This document shows, in pieces, positions 26,414-34,122 of a stretch of 64,000 nucleotides of DNA (position 1 is the stretch's first letter; each line of letters starts with the position of its first letter). Source of the stretch: G963664835 sp963664835 (GTDB lineage Bacteria; Chloroflexota; UBA6077; FW602-bin22; JBCLEL01). The notes under the pieces were generated by a model. It searched no databases and was not told where the DNA came from. It was given only the letters and a program-made list of their open reading frames with translations. The DNA is taken from assembly GCA_963664835.2 (NCBI GenBank), contig CAXXUG010000024.1, positions 107,744-171,743 of the forward strand, written 5' to 3'. The position numbers and the translations under genes were made by a program.

Positions 26414-26594
26414 TCAACTCCTCCTTGGGTGTGGAGAATATCGAACCGAAGTATACAACAGAGGAACTCATGTTAACAGGAGCCGGAGGTGGTCGCGGGC
26501 CGGCTGAGTGGATGGTAGCGAGTCAGGGACGAACGTTAGGTTGGTGGGTTCCCGTACGCCAACGTACGTTCAGAATAGGTACGTGGATTCCCCA

Positions 26595-26603
26595 TGCTAT
26601 ACT
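26595..26603 (+). promoter_or_regulatory. Extended -10 promoter element for rsfS
   Basis: TGCTATACT at 26595-26603 has the TGn extension before a TATACT -10, a form that needs no -35. It would start transcription near 26610, which favours the downstream TTG start of rsfS. Confidence 0.4.
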
Positions 26604-26657
26604 TTCGCCACAATTCTCCAAGACGACGAGGGTCAGGCTATTTCTAAGGCGCGCGAA

Positions 26658-26987
26658 TTGCCCAGGATTGCGGCTGAACTAGCTTCTGATCGCAAGGCCG
26701 AGGACGTTGTCGCCCTCGACATTAGATCCCTCACCTTCATCGCTGATTTCTTCGTGATTTGCACCGTCCCAACCGAACGCCAGATGCGTATCGTCAGCGA
26801 GATCCTGATCAAAGAGTTGAAGAAGGCGGGCGGCCAGTTTGGACGCAGGGAAGGCACGGCGGACTCCGGTTGGGTACTCTTGGACTTTGGGGACCTCATC
26901 ATTCACTTATTTTCGCCACAACAGCGAAGCTACTACAGATTGGAGCAGCTGTGGGCCGACGCCGTGACGATCGTCCGATTCCAGTGA
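26658..26987 (+). CDS. rsfS: Ribosomal silencing factor RsfS
   Basis: Binds ribosomal protein uL14 on the large subunit and blocks 30S joining during slow growth. Family blocks: DRKAEDVVALDIRSLTFIADFFVICT, REGTADSGWVLLDFGDLIIHLF and RSYYRLEQLWADA. The TTG at 26658 gives 109 aa, the usual length, with AAGG eight bases upstream and a promoter element shortly before. A GTG at 26508 would add 50 residues that do not look like the family. It is divergent from dnaN. Confidence 0.9.
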   Translation: MPRIAAELASDRKAEDVVALDIRSLTFIADFFVICTVPTERQMRIVSEILIKELKKAGGQFGRREGTADSGWVLLDFGDLIIHLFSPQQRSYYRLEQLWADAVTIVRFQ

Positions 26988-26991
26988 CCGA

Positions 26992-27774
26992 TTAGCTCCG
27001 CCTGGCCACTACCACAAACTTGGCGCTGTCCCTGTTGAGTTCGCCACCCTCGAAATCGCCTGCTATCCGCTCCGGCGTCAGGCCCGCCTGCCGGAGCATT
27101 ACCTCTAACTCATTGAGCTGGAGGTAGCGCATTTCAAATGTCGCAGCTGTCCGCCGGAGTGAGCCGCTTGGCGCTATTTCGTCGTAGATAAGCGTCACTA
27201 CGAGCGTCTGCCGAATTGGATCGACGGTTTGTGCGCGTGATTTGGTGACCGTCCACCCGGGCAACAGCCCCGGTTTCGTGTACTCAACGATCAGCCCCCT
27301 TTCGGTGTACCCAAGGATGCTCTCCTCTGGGTTGGGAAGATCCAGGGCAAAGGTGCCTCCCGGCAGGAGTGCGCGCCGGACGGAGCGAAGACACGACACT
27401 TGACGTTCGGGAGTAGACAAGTGCATGAAGGAATTCAATGGGAAAGCTACTAGGTCGTAGCCTCGATCTACCGTGAAGTCGCCGGCGTCAGCCTTGATCA
27501 AGCGAACGCTGCTACCGATGTCGTGCTCTCGAATGCGACGGCGTGCGAGGCGGAGAACTTGCTCGGAGATGTCGAGGCCATCGACCTGGTAACCGTCCGC
27601 AGCTAGGCGGGCCAAGATCCTGCCCGTTCCGCATCCCAGCTCGAGGATGGGGCCGGCGGCACGAGCCGCGAGTCCACGATAGAACGCGTAATCGTCATCG
27701 TACCTGTCTAGGTCAAGATCGTAAAACCGAGCGATACTGTCGTAGCCGTTCTCGCACGTGGATATCGTCGTCAT
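26992..27774 (-). CDS. Class I SAM-dependent methyltransferase
   Basis: Rossmann-fold methyltransferase. Motif I is ILELGCGTGRILARLA; the acidic ribose-binding position follows in VDGLDIS; IKADAGDF and DLVAFPLNSFMHL give the later motifs. The C-terminal half (FEMRYLQLNELEVMLRQAGL) matches small-molecule methyltransferases of the YcgJ/UbiE-like superfamily. The start MTTISTCENGYDSIARFYD at 27774 fits the family; a start 16 codons earlier (27822) is possible. It converges with rsfS, the stops four bases apart. Substrate unknown. Confidence 0.82.
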   Translation of the reverse strand: MTTISTCENGYDSIARFYDLDLDRYDDDYAFYRGLAARAAGPILELGCGTGRILARLAADGYQVDGLDISEQVLRLARRRIREHDIGSSVRLIKADAGDFTVDRGYDLVAFPLNSFMHLSTPERQVSCLRSVRRALLPGGTFALDLPNPEESILGYTERGLIVEYTKPGLLPGWTVTKSRAQTVDPIRQTLVVTLIYDEIAPSGSLRRTAATFEMRYLQLNELEVMLRQAGLTPERIAGDFEGGELNRDSAKFVVVARRS

Positions 27775-27902
27775 TGATTCATCGCTGTTGTTCGCGGCAC
27801 TTTTCCCGTATTGGAGCTGCAACAGGGCAGATGCGGGTTGAGGGCCGGAACGGGTGCATCCAAAGGCTTGGAGGCCTTCTTTGCGACTGACAGCTCAGGC
27901 AA

Positions 27903-27930
27903 TTGACTTTAATGTCCACAACGATATAAT
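27903..27930 (+). promoter_or_regulatory. Near-consensus sigma-70 promoter of infC
   Basis: TTGACT at 27903-27908, a 16-base spacer and a perfect TATAAT at 27925-27930. Transcription would start near 27937, leaving a leader of about 40 bases to the proposed ATC start. Confidence 0.75.
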
Positions 27931-27978
27931 GAACCAGCATTTTCCGGCCTGATTGTATTGAAAAAACGGAGAGACGAC

Positions 27979-28509
27979 ATCGCCAAAGACCCTCGACTGA
28001 ACGAGAAGATTCGGATTCGTGAGGTTAGACTCATTGGTGAAACCGGAGAGCAACTGGGTATAATGCCCACCGCCGAGGCCCTGAGAATGGCTCAATCGAT
28101 CGGGTTGGATCTGGTAGAGGTTGCTCCAACGGCCAAGCCCCCTGTTTGCCGGATACTGGACTACGGCCGTCTAAAATATCAGCAAACCAAGAAAGAACGG
28201 GAAGCTCGCCGAAACCAGAAGGTAGTGCTTCTGAAAGAGGTGCGCATCCGCCCCAAGACCGGCGAGCACGACTTAGAAATCAAGAGCCGGAAAGTCAAAA
28301 AGTTCCTCAGTGACGGTGACAAGGTCAAAGTAACGGTCAGGTTTAGAGGCCGGGAAATGGCACACCCACAAATGGGGCGTCAGGTTCTCGAGCAGTTGCT
28401 TCGCCACTTGGTCGGAGTCGCGCAAATCGAGCGAATGCCGGATATTGAGGGCCGTGCGATGACGATGATCTTGGCGCCGGCAAAGAGTGTAGCAAGAGGT
28501 AGCGCCTGA
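27979..28509 (+). CDS. infC: Translation initiation factor IF-3
   Basis: Selects the initiator tRNA and start codon on the 30S subunit. Both domains are present: N-terminal LNEKIRIREVRLIGETGEQ and APTAKPPVCRILDYGRLKY, then the C-terminal KEVRIRPKTGEHD and VTVRFRGREMAH. The start is set at ATC 27979 because GGAGAG lies five bases upstream (27968-27973) and the resulting protein begins AKDPRLNEKIR like other IF-3s. A TTG at 27958, in frame, has no ribosome site. IF-3 genes often use AUU/AUC-type codons that IF-3 itself discriminates against, giving autoregulation. rpmI and rplT do not follow; the next gene is convergent. Confidence 0.95.
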   Translation: MAKDPRLNEKIRIREVRLIGETGEQLGIMPTAEALRMAQSIGLDLVEVAPTAKPPVCRILDYGRLKYQQTKKEREARRNQKVVLLKEVRIRPKTGEHDLEIKSRKVKKFLSDGDKVKVTVRFRGREMAHPQMGRQVLEQLLRHLVGVAQIERMPDIEGRAMTMILAPAKSVARGSA

Positions 28510-28542
28510 GCTAGAGGGCGCTTCCTAAGTACTCCCAATCCT

Positions 28543-28959
28543 TTAACCACCAGATGCCGATTGTGGCGGCGCGGCGACTATTTTGTCCGGTTTCGCGTCA
28601 GCCCGGGTGTCCTTTCCAGCCCTTGCGGTCGAACTTTCCCTCGCCGAGCGATCGCCGTTCTCGTTTTTCTTTGACTTCTTCCGACGCTGCGAGTTCTTAG
28701 TAAAGATTCCGACAACCGACCGAGCGCGAACGTCGGTTGCTAACTCGAAGCCGATTTTCTTCTCGTTGTAGAGCGCTTGGAAGAGATGGGCGTGTTCGTT
28801 GTCCAATCCGAGATATACGGAACCTGAGTTGGTCCTGATAGTGCAAACGTCATCACGGGATTCCAACCCGAATCTCCGGCGAACGTCCGCCATGTAGACG
28901 AAGGAACGATTATTGATAAACCAGTAAAGGCTGCTCTTGCTTAGTCGTCGTCTTGCCAT
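28543..28959 (-). CDS. Hypothetical protein with basic, low-complexity C-terminus
   Basis: The first about 95 residues look folded (RLSKSSLYWFINNRSFVYMA, then RRFGLESRDDVCTIRTNSGS and HLFQALYNEKKIGFELAT). The last 45 are Lys/Arg/Ser/Ala-rich and probably disordered. I do not recognise the family. ATG at 28959 is preferred to one 14 codons earlier because the protein then begins MARRRLSKSSLYWF. It is convergent with infC. Confidence 0.6.
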   Translation of the reverse strand: MARRRLSKSSLYWFINNRSFVYMADVRRRFGLESRDDVCTIRTNSGSVYLGLDNEHAHLFQALYNEKKIGFELATDVRARSVVGIFTKNSQRRKKSKKNENGDRSARESSTARAGKDTRADAKPDKIVAAPPQSASGG

Positions 28960-29053
28960 CGCATACCGCCACGAATGAACTTCGCCTATAGACTGGACCA
29001 AGGCAGCGGATAAAGGTAAGGGTCGGGACAGATCAGGCAGGCCGGGAACTAGT

Positions 29054-29485
29054 CTAGATGCCGGGCGGGCGACGCTTTCCCTTGCCGAAAGAGAATAAGC
29101 GGTTCAGCCAGTCAGGCCGGCGGGGCCCGTCGTAAATTTTGTAATCCAACTCACGTCCGCGCCAAAGCCTCTTGGACCCGCCAACGGATCTTGAACCCAG
29201 TATCGAAATCAACAGTGCCGAAAGCAGTACACCTACGGCGAGCAATCCCGCGACCGCAGCTAACAGCGGGAAACCTAATCTGAGAAAGTAGCCGGCAAAA
29301 GCTAGTACCACTCCAATTACGAGTAGCCGGGTTGGCGTTATCCGCCAACCAACGCCATTTAGCGCACCGCGCACTGAATCGCTAACATCAAATTGCGGCC
29401 TAGAGTCCACCGTCTCCCCAGGGAATCGATCGTCCATCCGCCGCCGAACAATTTCATCAATCTCACGTTCGTACTTCTTGGACAT
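29054..29485 (-). CDS. Small two-helix membrane protein, unknown function
   Basis: 143 residues. A charged N-terminus (MSKKYEREIDEIVRRRMDD) precedes two hydrophobic helices (TRLLVIGVVLAFAGYFL and LLAAVAGLLAVGVLLSALL) and a basic tail ending KGKRRPPGI. ATG start with AGGAGGAG at 29492-29499 seven bases upstream and a good promoter further back. Similar short proteins with the SKKYEREIDEI start occur in Chloroflexota as I recall; no function is known to me. Confidence 0.7.
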   Translation of the reverse strand: MSKKYEREIDEIVRRRMDDRFPGETVDSRPQFDVSDSVRGALNGVGWRITPTRLLVIGVVLAFAGYFLRLGFPLLAAVAGLLAVGVLLSALLISILGSRSVGGSKRLWRGRELDYKIYDGPRRPDWLNRLFSFGKGKRRPPGI

Positions 29486-29510
29486 TATCGACTCCTCCTG
29501 TTTATCTACA

Positions 29511-29540
29511 ATTGTATCCTTGATTCATATCCGGAATCAA
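29511..29540 (-). promoter_or_regulatory. Sigma-70-type promoter of the small membrane protein gene
   Basis: On the minus strand TTGATT (29540-29535), an 18-base spacer and TACAAT (29516-29511). It lies about 25 bases upstream of the ATG, so the leader is very short and just holds the AGGAGGAG site. Confidence 0.5.
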
Positions 29541-29992
29541 CGTGCCAGCCTCTCAAGCAACTGGTCAGATTTGGTTGCGTTTGTGACGGTGAACTTGAAC
29601 GGCTTAGTCGCCAATCGGGCTCCCAGGGGCGATTTCGAATCTATCAACGTCAAATCCGCGACCTAGTCGACCTCACCTCCCGGCTATAGTGGACGCAAAG
29701 GCGGAGGGTGTACCCCTGAATCCAAACGATATCTCGTCACGAGTTTGCGGTTCGAGAGGCGTGGCGCCCAGACGATTGCCAAATTGATTTATCGGTCATC
29801 CGAGTCGGGCTGTCGAGAATGAGTAGATGGTCCCCTAGACCACCATCAGGTGGATGTTTCAAGGGTTTGTGATCACAGCGACGGCGAGGCCCCGTCATCA
29901 GCGGAAGCACACTTGGGCCGTCGTCTTTCCTAGAAATACACACACTGAATGCGGTCTTGGATGTCGCCAATTCTTTGGTGCCCACAATAATG
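29541..29992 (+). other. Intergenic region upstream of the cysM operon
   Basis: About 450 bases without a protein-like frame. I looked for T-box and SAM-type leaders and saw neither conserved core. A small GGGTGTACCCC hairpin lies near 29707. Confidence 0.4.
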
Positions 29993-30021
29993 TTGATACA
30001 AATGATGAACTATGCTACATT
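29993..30021 (+). promoter_or_regulatory. Putative promoter of the cysM-cysO-mec-rrf2 operon
   Basis: TTGATA at 29993-29998, 17-base spacer, TACATT at 30016-30021. The spacer holds one copy of a direct repeat that recurs downstream (see 30008-30045). Confidence 0.45.
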
Positions 30022-30045
30022 CCTTATAGATTTAGTCAACTATGC
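30008..30045. promoter_or_regulatory. Direct repeat AACTATGC flanking the cysM promoter start, candidate operator
   Basis: AACTATGC at 30008-30015 and again at 30038-30045, exactly 30 bases apart. The first overlaps the promoter spacer and the second lies just downstream of the expected transcription start. An Rrf2 regulator encoded in the same operon is the natural candidate to bind here; this is inference from position only. Confidence 0.35.
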
Positions 30046-30071
30046 CCCTTAGGAGATGAGAGCGACGAATC

Positions 30072-30980
30072 GTGAGAATCGCTGCAAATGTCCTAGAGTT
30101 GATCGGCAAAACGCCGTTGATTCGCCTCAACCGACTAAGCGCCGAGGTTGAGATTCTTGGGAAACTTGAAGCTGCGAATCCTGGTGGCAGTGTAAAAGAT
30201 CGCATTGCCGTGTCGATGGTTGAGGCTGCCGAAACAGCCGGCAAGCTGAAACCAGGGGATACTATTGTCGAACCAACGAGCGGCAATACGGGAATTGGCC
30301 TGGCGATGGTGGCGGCGGTCAAAGGCTACAGCCTGAAGCTAACCATGCCTGATGATATGAGCATCGAACGCAGGACCCTTCTCTCCCTGTACGGCGCTGA
30401 AATAGTGCTTACCCCTGCGATCGAGGGGATGAGTGGGGCTGTCTACGCGGCAGAGGAGATGGTTCGCAAGTTCGGCTACTTCATGCCTCAACAGTTCCTG
30501 AACCAAGCAAATCCGGAAATCCACCGAACGACCACTGCCGAGGAGATAATCGAGGATACCGGTGGGAAGATCGACGCGTTCGTGGCAGGGGTAGGAACGG
30601 GAGGCACCATAACTGGCGTTGGAGAGGTGCTGAAGTCAAGGCTGTCGCGCGTACTTGTGGTTGCGGTCGAGCCGGAGCGGGCCCCGGTACTGAGCGGAGG
30701 CCGGCCATCGCCCCACGCGATTCAGGGGATAGGCGCCGGTTTCATGCCGGGGGTCCTGAACCGAGAAGTCATCGACGAAATTGTGACCGTGTCGGACGAA
30801 CAGGCGATAGCTATGACGAGACGACTCACCAAGGAAGAGGGGTTGCTGGTCGGCATATCGGCCGGCGCGAACGTGGCGGCCGCCTTGGAGGTGGCATCGA
30901 CGCTTGGCGCGAACGACAAGGTCGTGACGATGCTGCCTGATACTGGAGAGCGCTACCTAAGCATGCTGCAAGAGATCTGA
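30072..30980 (+). CDS. cysM: CysM-type cysteine synthase (PLP-dependent, CysO-using)
   Basis: Fold-type II PLP enzyme of the O-acetylserine/O-phosphoserine sulfhydrylase family. The PLP lysine is K42 in NPGGSVKDR, PTSGNTG (68-74) binds the substrate carboxylate and GVGTGGTITG binds PLP phosphate. The next gene encodes a CysO-like thiocarboxylate carrier and the one after a Mec-like protease. The mycobacterial CysM-CysO-Mec route is therefore the best model: O-phosphoserine plus CysO thiocarboxylate gives a CysO-Cys adduct. The GTG at 30072 lacks a close ribosome site (AGGAG is 16 bases away). 302 aa, intact. Confidence 0.92.
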   Translation: MRIAANVLELIGKTPLIRLNRLSAEVEILGKLEAANPGGSVKDRIAVSMVEAAETAGKLKPGDTIVEPTSGNTGIGLAMVAAVKGYSLKLTMPDDMSIERRTLLSLYGAEIVLTPAIEGMSGAVYAAEEMVRKFGYFMPQQFLNQANPEIHRTTTAEEIIEDTGGKIDAFVAGVGTGGTITGVGEVLKSRLSRVLVVAVEPERAPVLSGGRPSPHAIQGIGAGFMPGVLNREVIDEIVTVSDEQAIAMTRRLTKEEGLLVGISAGANVAAALEVASTLGANDKVVTMLPDTGERYLSMLQEI

Positions 30981-31038
30981 GGACCACAGATCAACTTCGA
31001 GACGACGAGGATGAGTTCGAGAACAGGGACGCCGGAAA

Positions 31039-31374
31039 TTGTCAGTTAGAGTATACATGCCATCGCCGTATAGAGACCTCACCGATGGCGTGGCTCATGT
31101 TGAGATCGACGGTCAAAACGTGGCCGACATCATTACCCGGCTTGAGAGCAACTACCCCGGATTCCAGGAGCGTGTATGCGAAGGAGCCGAGATCAGGCAC
31201 TTCGTCAACATTTACGTCAATAGTCAAGAGGTCCGGTCGTTAAAGGGAACAGACACCGAGCTCAAGGCCGGCGACGAAGTCGCGTTTGTTCCGATGATGG
31301 CCGGTGGCGCAAATCATAGACTCCCACATGTTATTGGGCCAAACCACGGATCAGCAGTTGCTAGCAATACCTGA
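31039..31374 (+). CDS. cysO: CysO-like sulfur carrier protein with 21-residue tail beyond Gly-Gly
   Basis: Ubiquitin-fold sulfur carrier. Similarity to mycobacterial CysO runs from the first strand to FVPMMAGG, including IITRLESNYPGFQERV, HFVNIYVNSQEVRS and LKAGDEVAFVP. The Gly pair is at residues 89-90. CysO normally stops there, because the terminal Gly is adenylated and converted to a thiocarboxylate. Here the frame goes on with ANHRLPHVIGPNHGSAVASN and one more Thr before TGA. The tail overlaps the start of mec in another frame. The protein must be cut after GG to work. The neighbouring JAMM protease is the likely processing enzyme, as QbsD is for QbsE. TTG start, weak ribosome site. Confidence 0.9.
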   Translation: MSVRVYMPSPYRDLTDGVAHVEIDGQNVADIITRLESNYPGFQERVCEGAEIRHFVNIYVNSQEVRSLKGTDTELKAGDEVAFVPMMAGGANHRLPHVIGPNHGSAVASNT

Positions 31375-31771
31375 GACGCTCTACGGCGAGGCTGTAGAAC
31401 ACGCCCGACGGGACTTCCCAAACGAGTGTTGCGGACTGATTGCCGGGCTGCCGAGCGAAGGCGGCTTTCGAGCTGAGCGTATATATCCCATGGAAAACGT
31501 GGAGCACAGCCCTCTCGCCTACCGGCTAGATCCTCGCGAACAATTGAGAGTCTTCGACGAGATCGACGAAGCGGGATTGGAGTTGGTTGCGATATATCAC
31601 TCCCACACCCATTCGCCAGCATACCCCTCCTCAACGGACATAAGACTGGCATATTATCCGGATTCGTATTACGTTATCGTCTCGTTGTCAGATCCCGAGG
31701 CGCCGGAAATGCGCGCATTTAGTATCATCGACGGTCAAGTCAATAACAGAGAGGTGAAGGTAGTACGATAA
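31328..31771 (+). CDS. mec: Mec-like JAMM metalloprotease (CysO-cysteine peptidase)
   Basis: Zinc peptidase of the JAB1/MPN/JAMM family that cleaves after Gly-Gly of CysO to release cysteine. The full motif is present: Glu in NECCGLIAG (E33) and HSHTHSPAYPSSTD, an exact HxH-x7-S-x2-D. The body aligns well with mycobacterial Mec (HARRDFPNECCGL, then YRLDPREQLRVF and SYYVIVSLSDP). Start choice is open: ATG 31328, GTG 31304 or TTG 31358. The TTG would give the most family-like N-terminus and shrink the overlap with cysO to 17 bases. Confidence 0.9.
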   Translation: MLLGQTTDQQLLAIPETLYGEAVEHARRDFPNECCGLIAGLPSEGGFRAERIYPMENVEHSPLAYRLDPREQLRVFDEIDEAGLELVAIYHSHTHSPAYPSSTDIRLAYYPDSYYVIVSLSDPEAPEMRAFSIIDGQVNNREVKVVR

Positions 31772-32202
31772 GATTATCTACCAGAAGCGAGTACGGGATC
31801 ATGGCCCTGCTTGATCTGGCCCATCACTATGGCGAGGGACCCATCCAGAGCCGCGACATTGCGAACCGGCAAAGCATACCGGAACCGTACCTGAACCAAC
31901 TGCTGACGATGCTGCGGAAAGCCGGTTTAATCAACAGCCGGCGAGGTCCCGGCGGAGGCCACCTGCTGGCACGGCCGGCGCGTGAAATACGCTTGGATGA
32001 GCTCATCCAAGCCTTAGAGGGGAGTTTTTGGGATGCTGACATCGGTCGGCGAGGCGACGACGGCAGCAAACGCCCCAATTGCCAGCCGCTCCGGGAAGTA
32101 TGGCGTGAAGTGGCGCAGGCGGCCCAGGAAGTCTTTGCCCAAGTGACACTTGCGGAACTACTGGAACGAGAGAGAAGACAGGCGTTCACCTATCACATCT
32201 GA
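31768..32202 (+). CDS. Rrf2-family transcriptional regulator (CymR/IscR-like), probable AUA start
   Basis: Winged-helix repressor. The family start RLSTRSEYGIMALLDLA is encoded in frame only if translation begins at ATA 31768, which overlaps the mec stop as ATAA. AAGG lies seven bases before it (31757-31760). A later ATG (31801) would delete the first 11 residues and half of helix 1. The DNA-binding part continues with IANRQSIPEPYLNQLLTML and SRRGPGGGHLLARP. Only one Cys (NCQPL) lies where IscR has three cluster ligands, so an Fe-S cluster is unlikely and CymR-like behaviour (cysteine synthase partner) is more plausible. Placement inside the cysteine operon suggests autoregulation of sulfur assimilation. 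Confidence 0.85.
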   Translation: MRLSTRSEYGIMALLDLAHHYGEGPIQSRDIANRQSIPEPYLNQLLTMLRKAGLINSRRGPGGGHLLARPAREIRLDELIQALEGSFWDADIGRRGDDGSKRPNCQPLREVWREVAQAAQEVFAQVTLAELLERERRQAFTYHI

Positions 32203-32246
32203 GTTGGCGCGCGGATGCGCCAGCGAACAAGTTGGAGGCTCTAATC

Positions 32247-33089
32247 ATGCGAACGTTTACACCCGATCAGATACGTCGATATCACCGTCACCTGATTTTG
32301 CAGAATGTAGGCAGCATAGGACAAAAGAAACTGCTCAACTCGCGCGTACTGCTGCTGGGTGCGGGCGGTCTAGGATCGCCTGCTGCCCTGTACCTGGCCG
32401 CTGCCGGGGTGGGGAACCTTGGTATCGTCGACTTTGACTTGGTGGACGAGTCGAACCTTCAGCGGCAGATTCTCCATCGCCTGGCCGATGTTGGCCGGCC
32501 AAAGGTAGACTCGGCCGAGAACACAATCAACTCAATCAATCCTGACGTGAACGTGATCAAACACCGAGCGGCCCTACACTCGAGCAACGCATTCGAGATT
32601 CTCGAAGATTACGATATCATCGTGGACGGGACCGACAATTTCCCGACGAGGTATCTGATCAACGATGCGGCGACGATGCGAGGCAAGACTATCGTTCACG
32701 GCAGCATCTTTCAGTTCGATGGTCAGGCTACGGTGTTCAAACCGAACGCCGGCCCCTGCTACCGCTGCCTGTTTCCCGCGCCGCCGCCCCCCGGTGCCGT
32801 GCCCAACTGCGCCGAGGCAGGTGTGTTTGGGGCGCTGCCGGGAATAGTGGGCACGATCCAAGCAGTTGAGGTGATAAAGCTGATTCTGGAACAAGGAGAT
32901 CCGCTGATAGGGCGGCTGTTGATATTCGATGCGCTTGCGATGGAATTCTCCGAGGTCAATATTCGGCGAGATCCGAAGTGCCCAGTTTGCGGAGACAATC
33001 CCAGCATAACCGAGCTTATAGACTACGAGCAGTTCTGCGGCGTTGCACCACCGGTAGGCGAGCCAGAAGCGGTCGGCGCCGGCGTCTAA
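32247..33089 (+). CDS. ThiF/MoeB/HesA-family E1-like adenylyltransferase
   Basis: Activates the C-terminal Gly of ubiquitin-like sulfur carriers as acyl-adenylate. Motifs: LLGAGGLGSPAALYLAAAGV (ATP site), DFDLVDESNLQRQ, DGTDNFPTRYLIND, zinc cysteines CYRC and CPVC, and the catalytic-type Cys in NCAEAGVFG. It has no rhodanese domain, unlike MoeZ, so the sulfur donor must be separate. The ATG at 32247 has GGAGG eight bases upstream. It is the only such E1 in the window and could serve both CysO and MoaD. Confidence 0.9.
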   Translation: MRTFTPDQIRRYHRHLILQNVGSIGQKKLLNSRVLLLGAGGLGSPAALYLAAAGVGNLGIVDFDLVDESNLQRQILHRLADVGRPKVDSAENTINSINPDVNVIKHRAALHSSNAFEILEDYDIIVDGTDNFPTRYLINDAATMRGKTIVHGSIFQFDGQATVFKPNAGPCYRCLFPAPPPPGAVPNCAEAGVFGALPGIVGTIQAVEVIKLILEQGDPLIGRLLIFDALAMEFSEVNIRRDPKCPVCGDNPSITELIDYEQFCGVAPPVGEPEAVGAGV

Positions 33090-33170
33090 TCGAAGGGATG
33101 AGATAATCTGCAACGATAGTTACCTCTCTCGTTGGATGGTAATAGGCAACGGTCTACAGGGGCCGATGAA

Positions 33171-34025
33171 ATGGCACAAGATAGTCTTCTGAAGCTGGGA
33201 ACTCTAGAAGAGATTCTGCGGGGATACGGCAGTGTGCTCGTGGCGTTTTCCGGTGGCGTCGACAGCACATTCCTGTTGAGTAAGGCGCTCGATGTGCTTG
33301 GCTCGGACAATGTTCTGGCTGCAACTGGCATCTCAGACAGCTTGGCCGTCGACGAGCTTGCGCAGGCCCGCGACATTGCCGGCCGGATTGGGGCGCCCTT
33401 CCTTGAGATCAAGACCCACGAAATGTCGGACGAAAACTACGTCAGCAACCCAACTAATCGTTGTTTCTTCTGCAAGTCCGAGCTGTTTAACCGATTGCTC
33501 GAGGTATCAAAAGAGCGCGACAAAGCCGTTGTCGTTGACGGCTCGAACTATGACGACCTGGGCGATCATCGGCCGGGAATGATTGCCGGCCACCAGATGG
33601 GAGTGCGGAGCCCGCTGCAAGTTGCGGGGCTCACGAAACCCGAAATCCGGCAATTCTCGTCCGAGTTGGGTCTGCCCACATGGGACAAGCCGGCCGCGCC
33701 ATGCCTGTCTTCGCGAATCCCTTACGGACAGAGGGTGACGCCGGAAAAGCTGCGTCAGATCGACGATAGCGAACGGCTATTGCACCAATTGGGTTACCGA
33801 GAGGTTCGGGTCCGGCATCATGAGACACTCGCTCGCATCGAACTCAAGCCGGACGACATGATTAGAATGCTCACCGAAGGCCACTACGTGGCGGTGGAGC
33901 GGAAACTAAAGGAACTAGGGTTCCGCTACGTGACTCTCGATATGAAGGGACTTCGCTCGGGTTCGCTGAATGAGAATCTGATACCACTTGACGCTCTCTC
34001 ATCCAGGGCGGTTTCCACGAGATAG
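33171..34025 (+). CDS. larE: LarE, ATP-dependent sulfur insertase for the nickel-pincer cofactor
   Basis: PP-loop protein that adds sulfur to the pyridinium biscarboxylic precursor of the LarA cofactor. The PP-loop is SGGVDST (residues 27-33). Cys178 in PAAPCLSSRIP is the position of the sacrificial Cys of the Lactobacillus enzyme. A CxxC pair lies at C98/C101 (NRCFFCK); three Cys together is the pattern described for [4Fe-4S]-type LarE. ATG 33171 with AGGGG upstream gives 284 aa, the family length. larA is convergent 2.7 kb away; larB and larC are not in the window. Confidence 0.9.
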   Translation: MAQDSLLKLGTLEEILRGYGSVLVAFSGGVDSTFLLSKALDVLGSDNVLAATGISDSLAVDELAQARDIAGRIGAPFLEIKTHEMSDENYVSNPTNRCFFCKSELFNRLLEVSKERDKAVVVDGSNYDDLGDHRPGMIAGHQMGVRSPLQVAGLTKPEIRQFSSELGLPTWDKPAAPCLSSRIPYGQRVTPEKLRQIDDSERLLHQLGYREVRVRHHETLARIELKPDDMIRMLTEGHYVAVERKLKELGFRYVTLDMKGLRSGSLNENLIPLDALSSRAVSTR

Positions 34026-34040
34026 CGCCGGAGAGCGCGA

Positions 34041-34063
34041 GATGGTCGCTCAAGGCGACCATC
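34041..34063. terminator. Strong hairpin between convergent larE and a hypothetical gene
   Basis: Perfect 9-bp stem GATGGTCGC/GCGACCATC with a five-base loop TCAAG. No T tract follows on either strand, so it may be a terminator of unusual kind or an RNA-stabilising stem. Confidence 0.5.
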
Positions 34064-34122
34064 GGTAAACCAACAAACCGGCCGAGCGGTGAACAACCAC
34101 CACGTCAATGCGCCGCGTCAGC

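Noticed and set aside
29541..30071. T-box or SAM riboswitch upstream of cysM
   Set aside because: No TGGNACCGCG-type core or SAM-I core could be found by eye; only the direct repeat remains.
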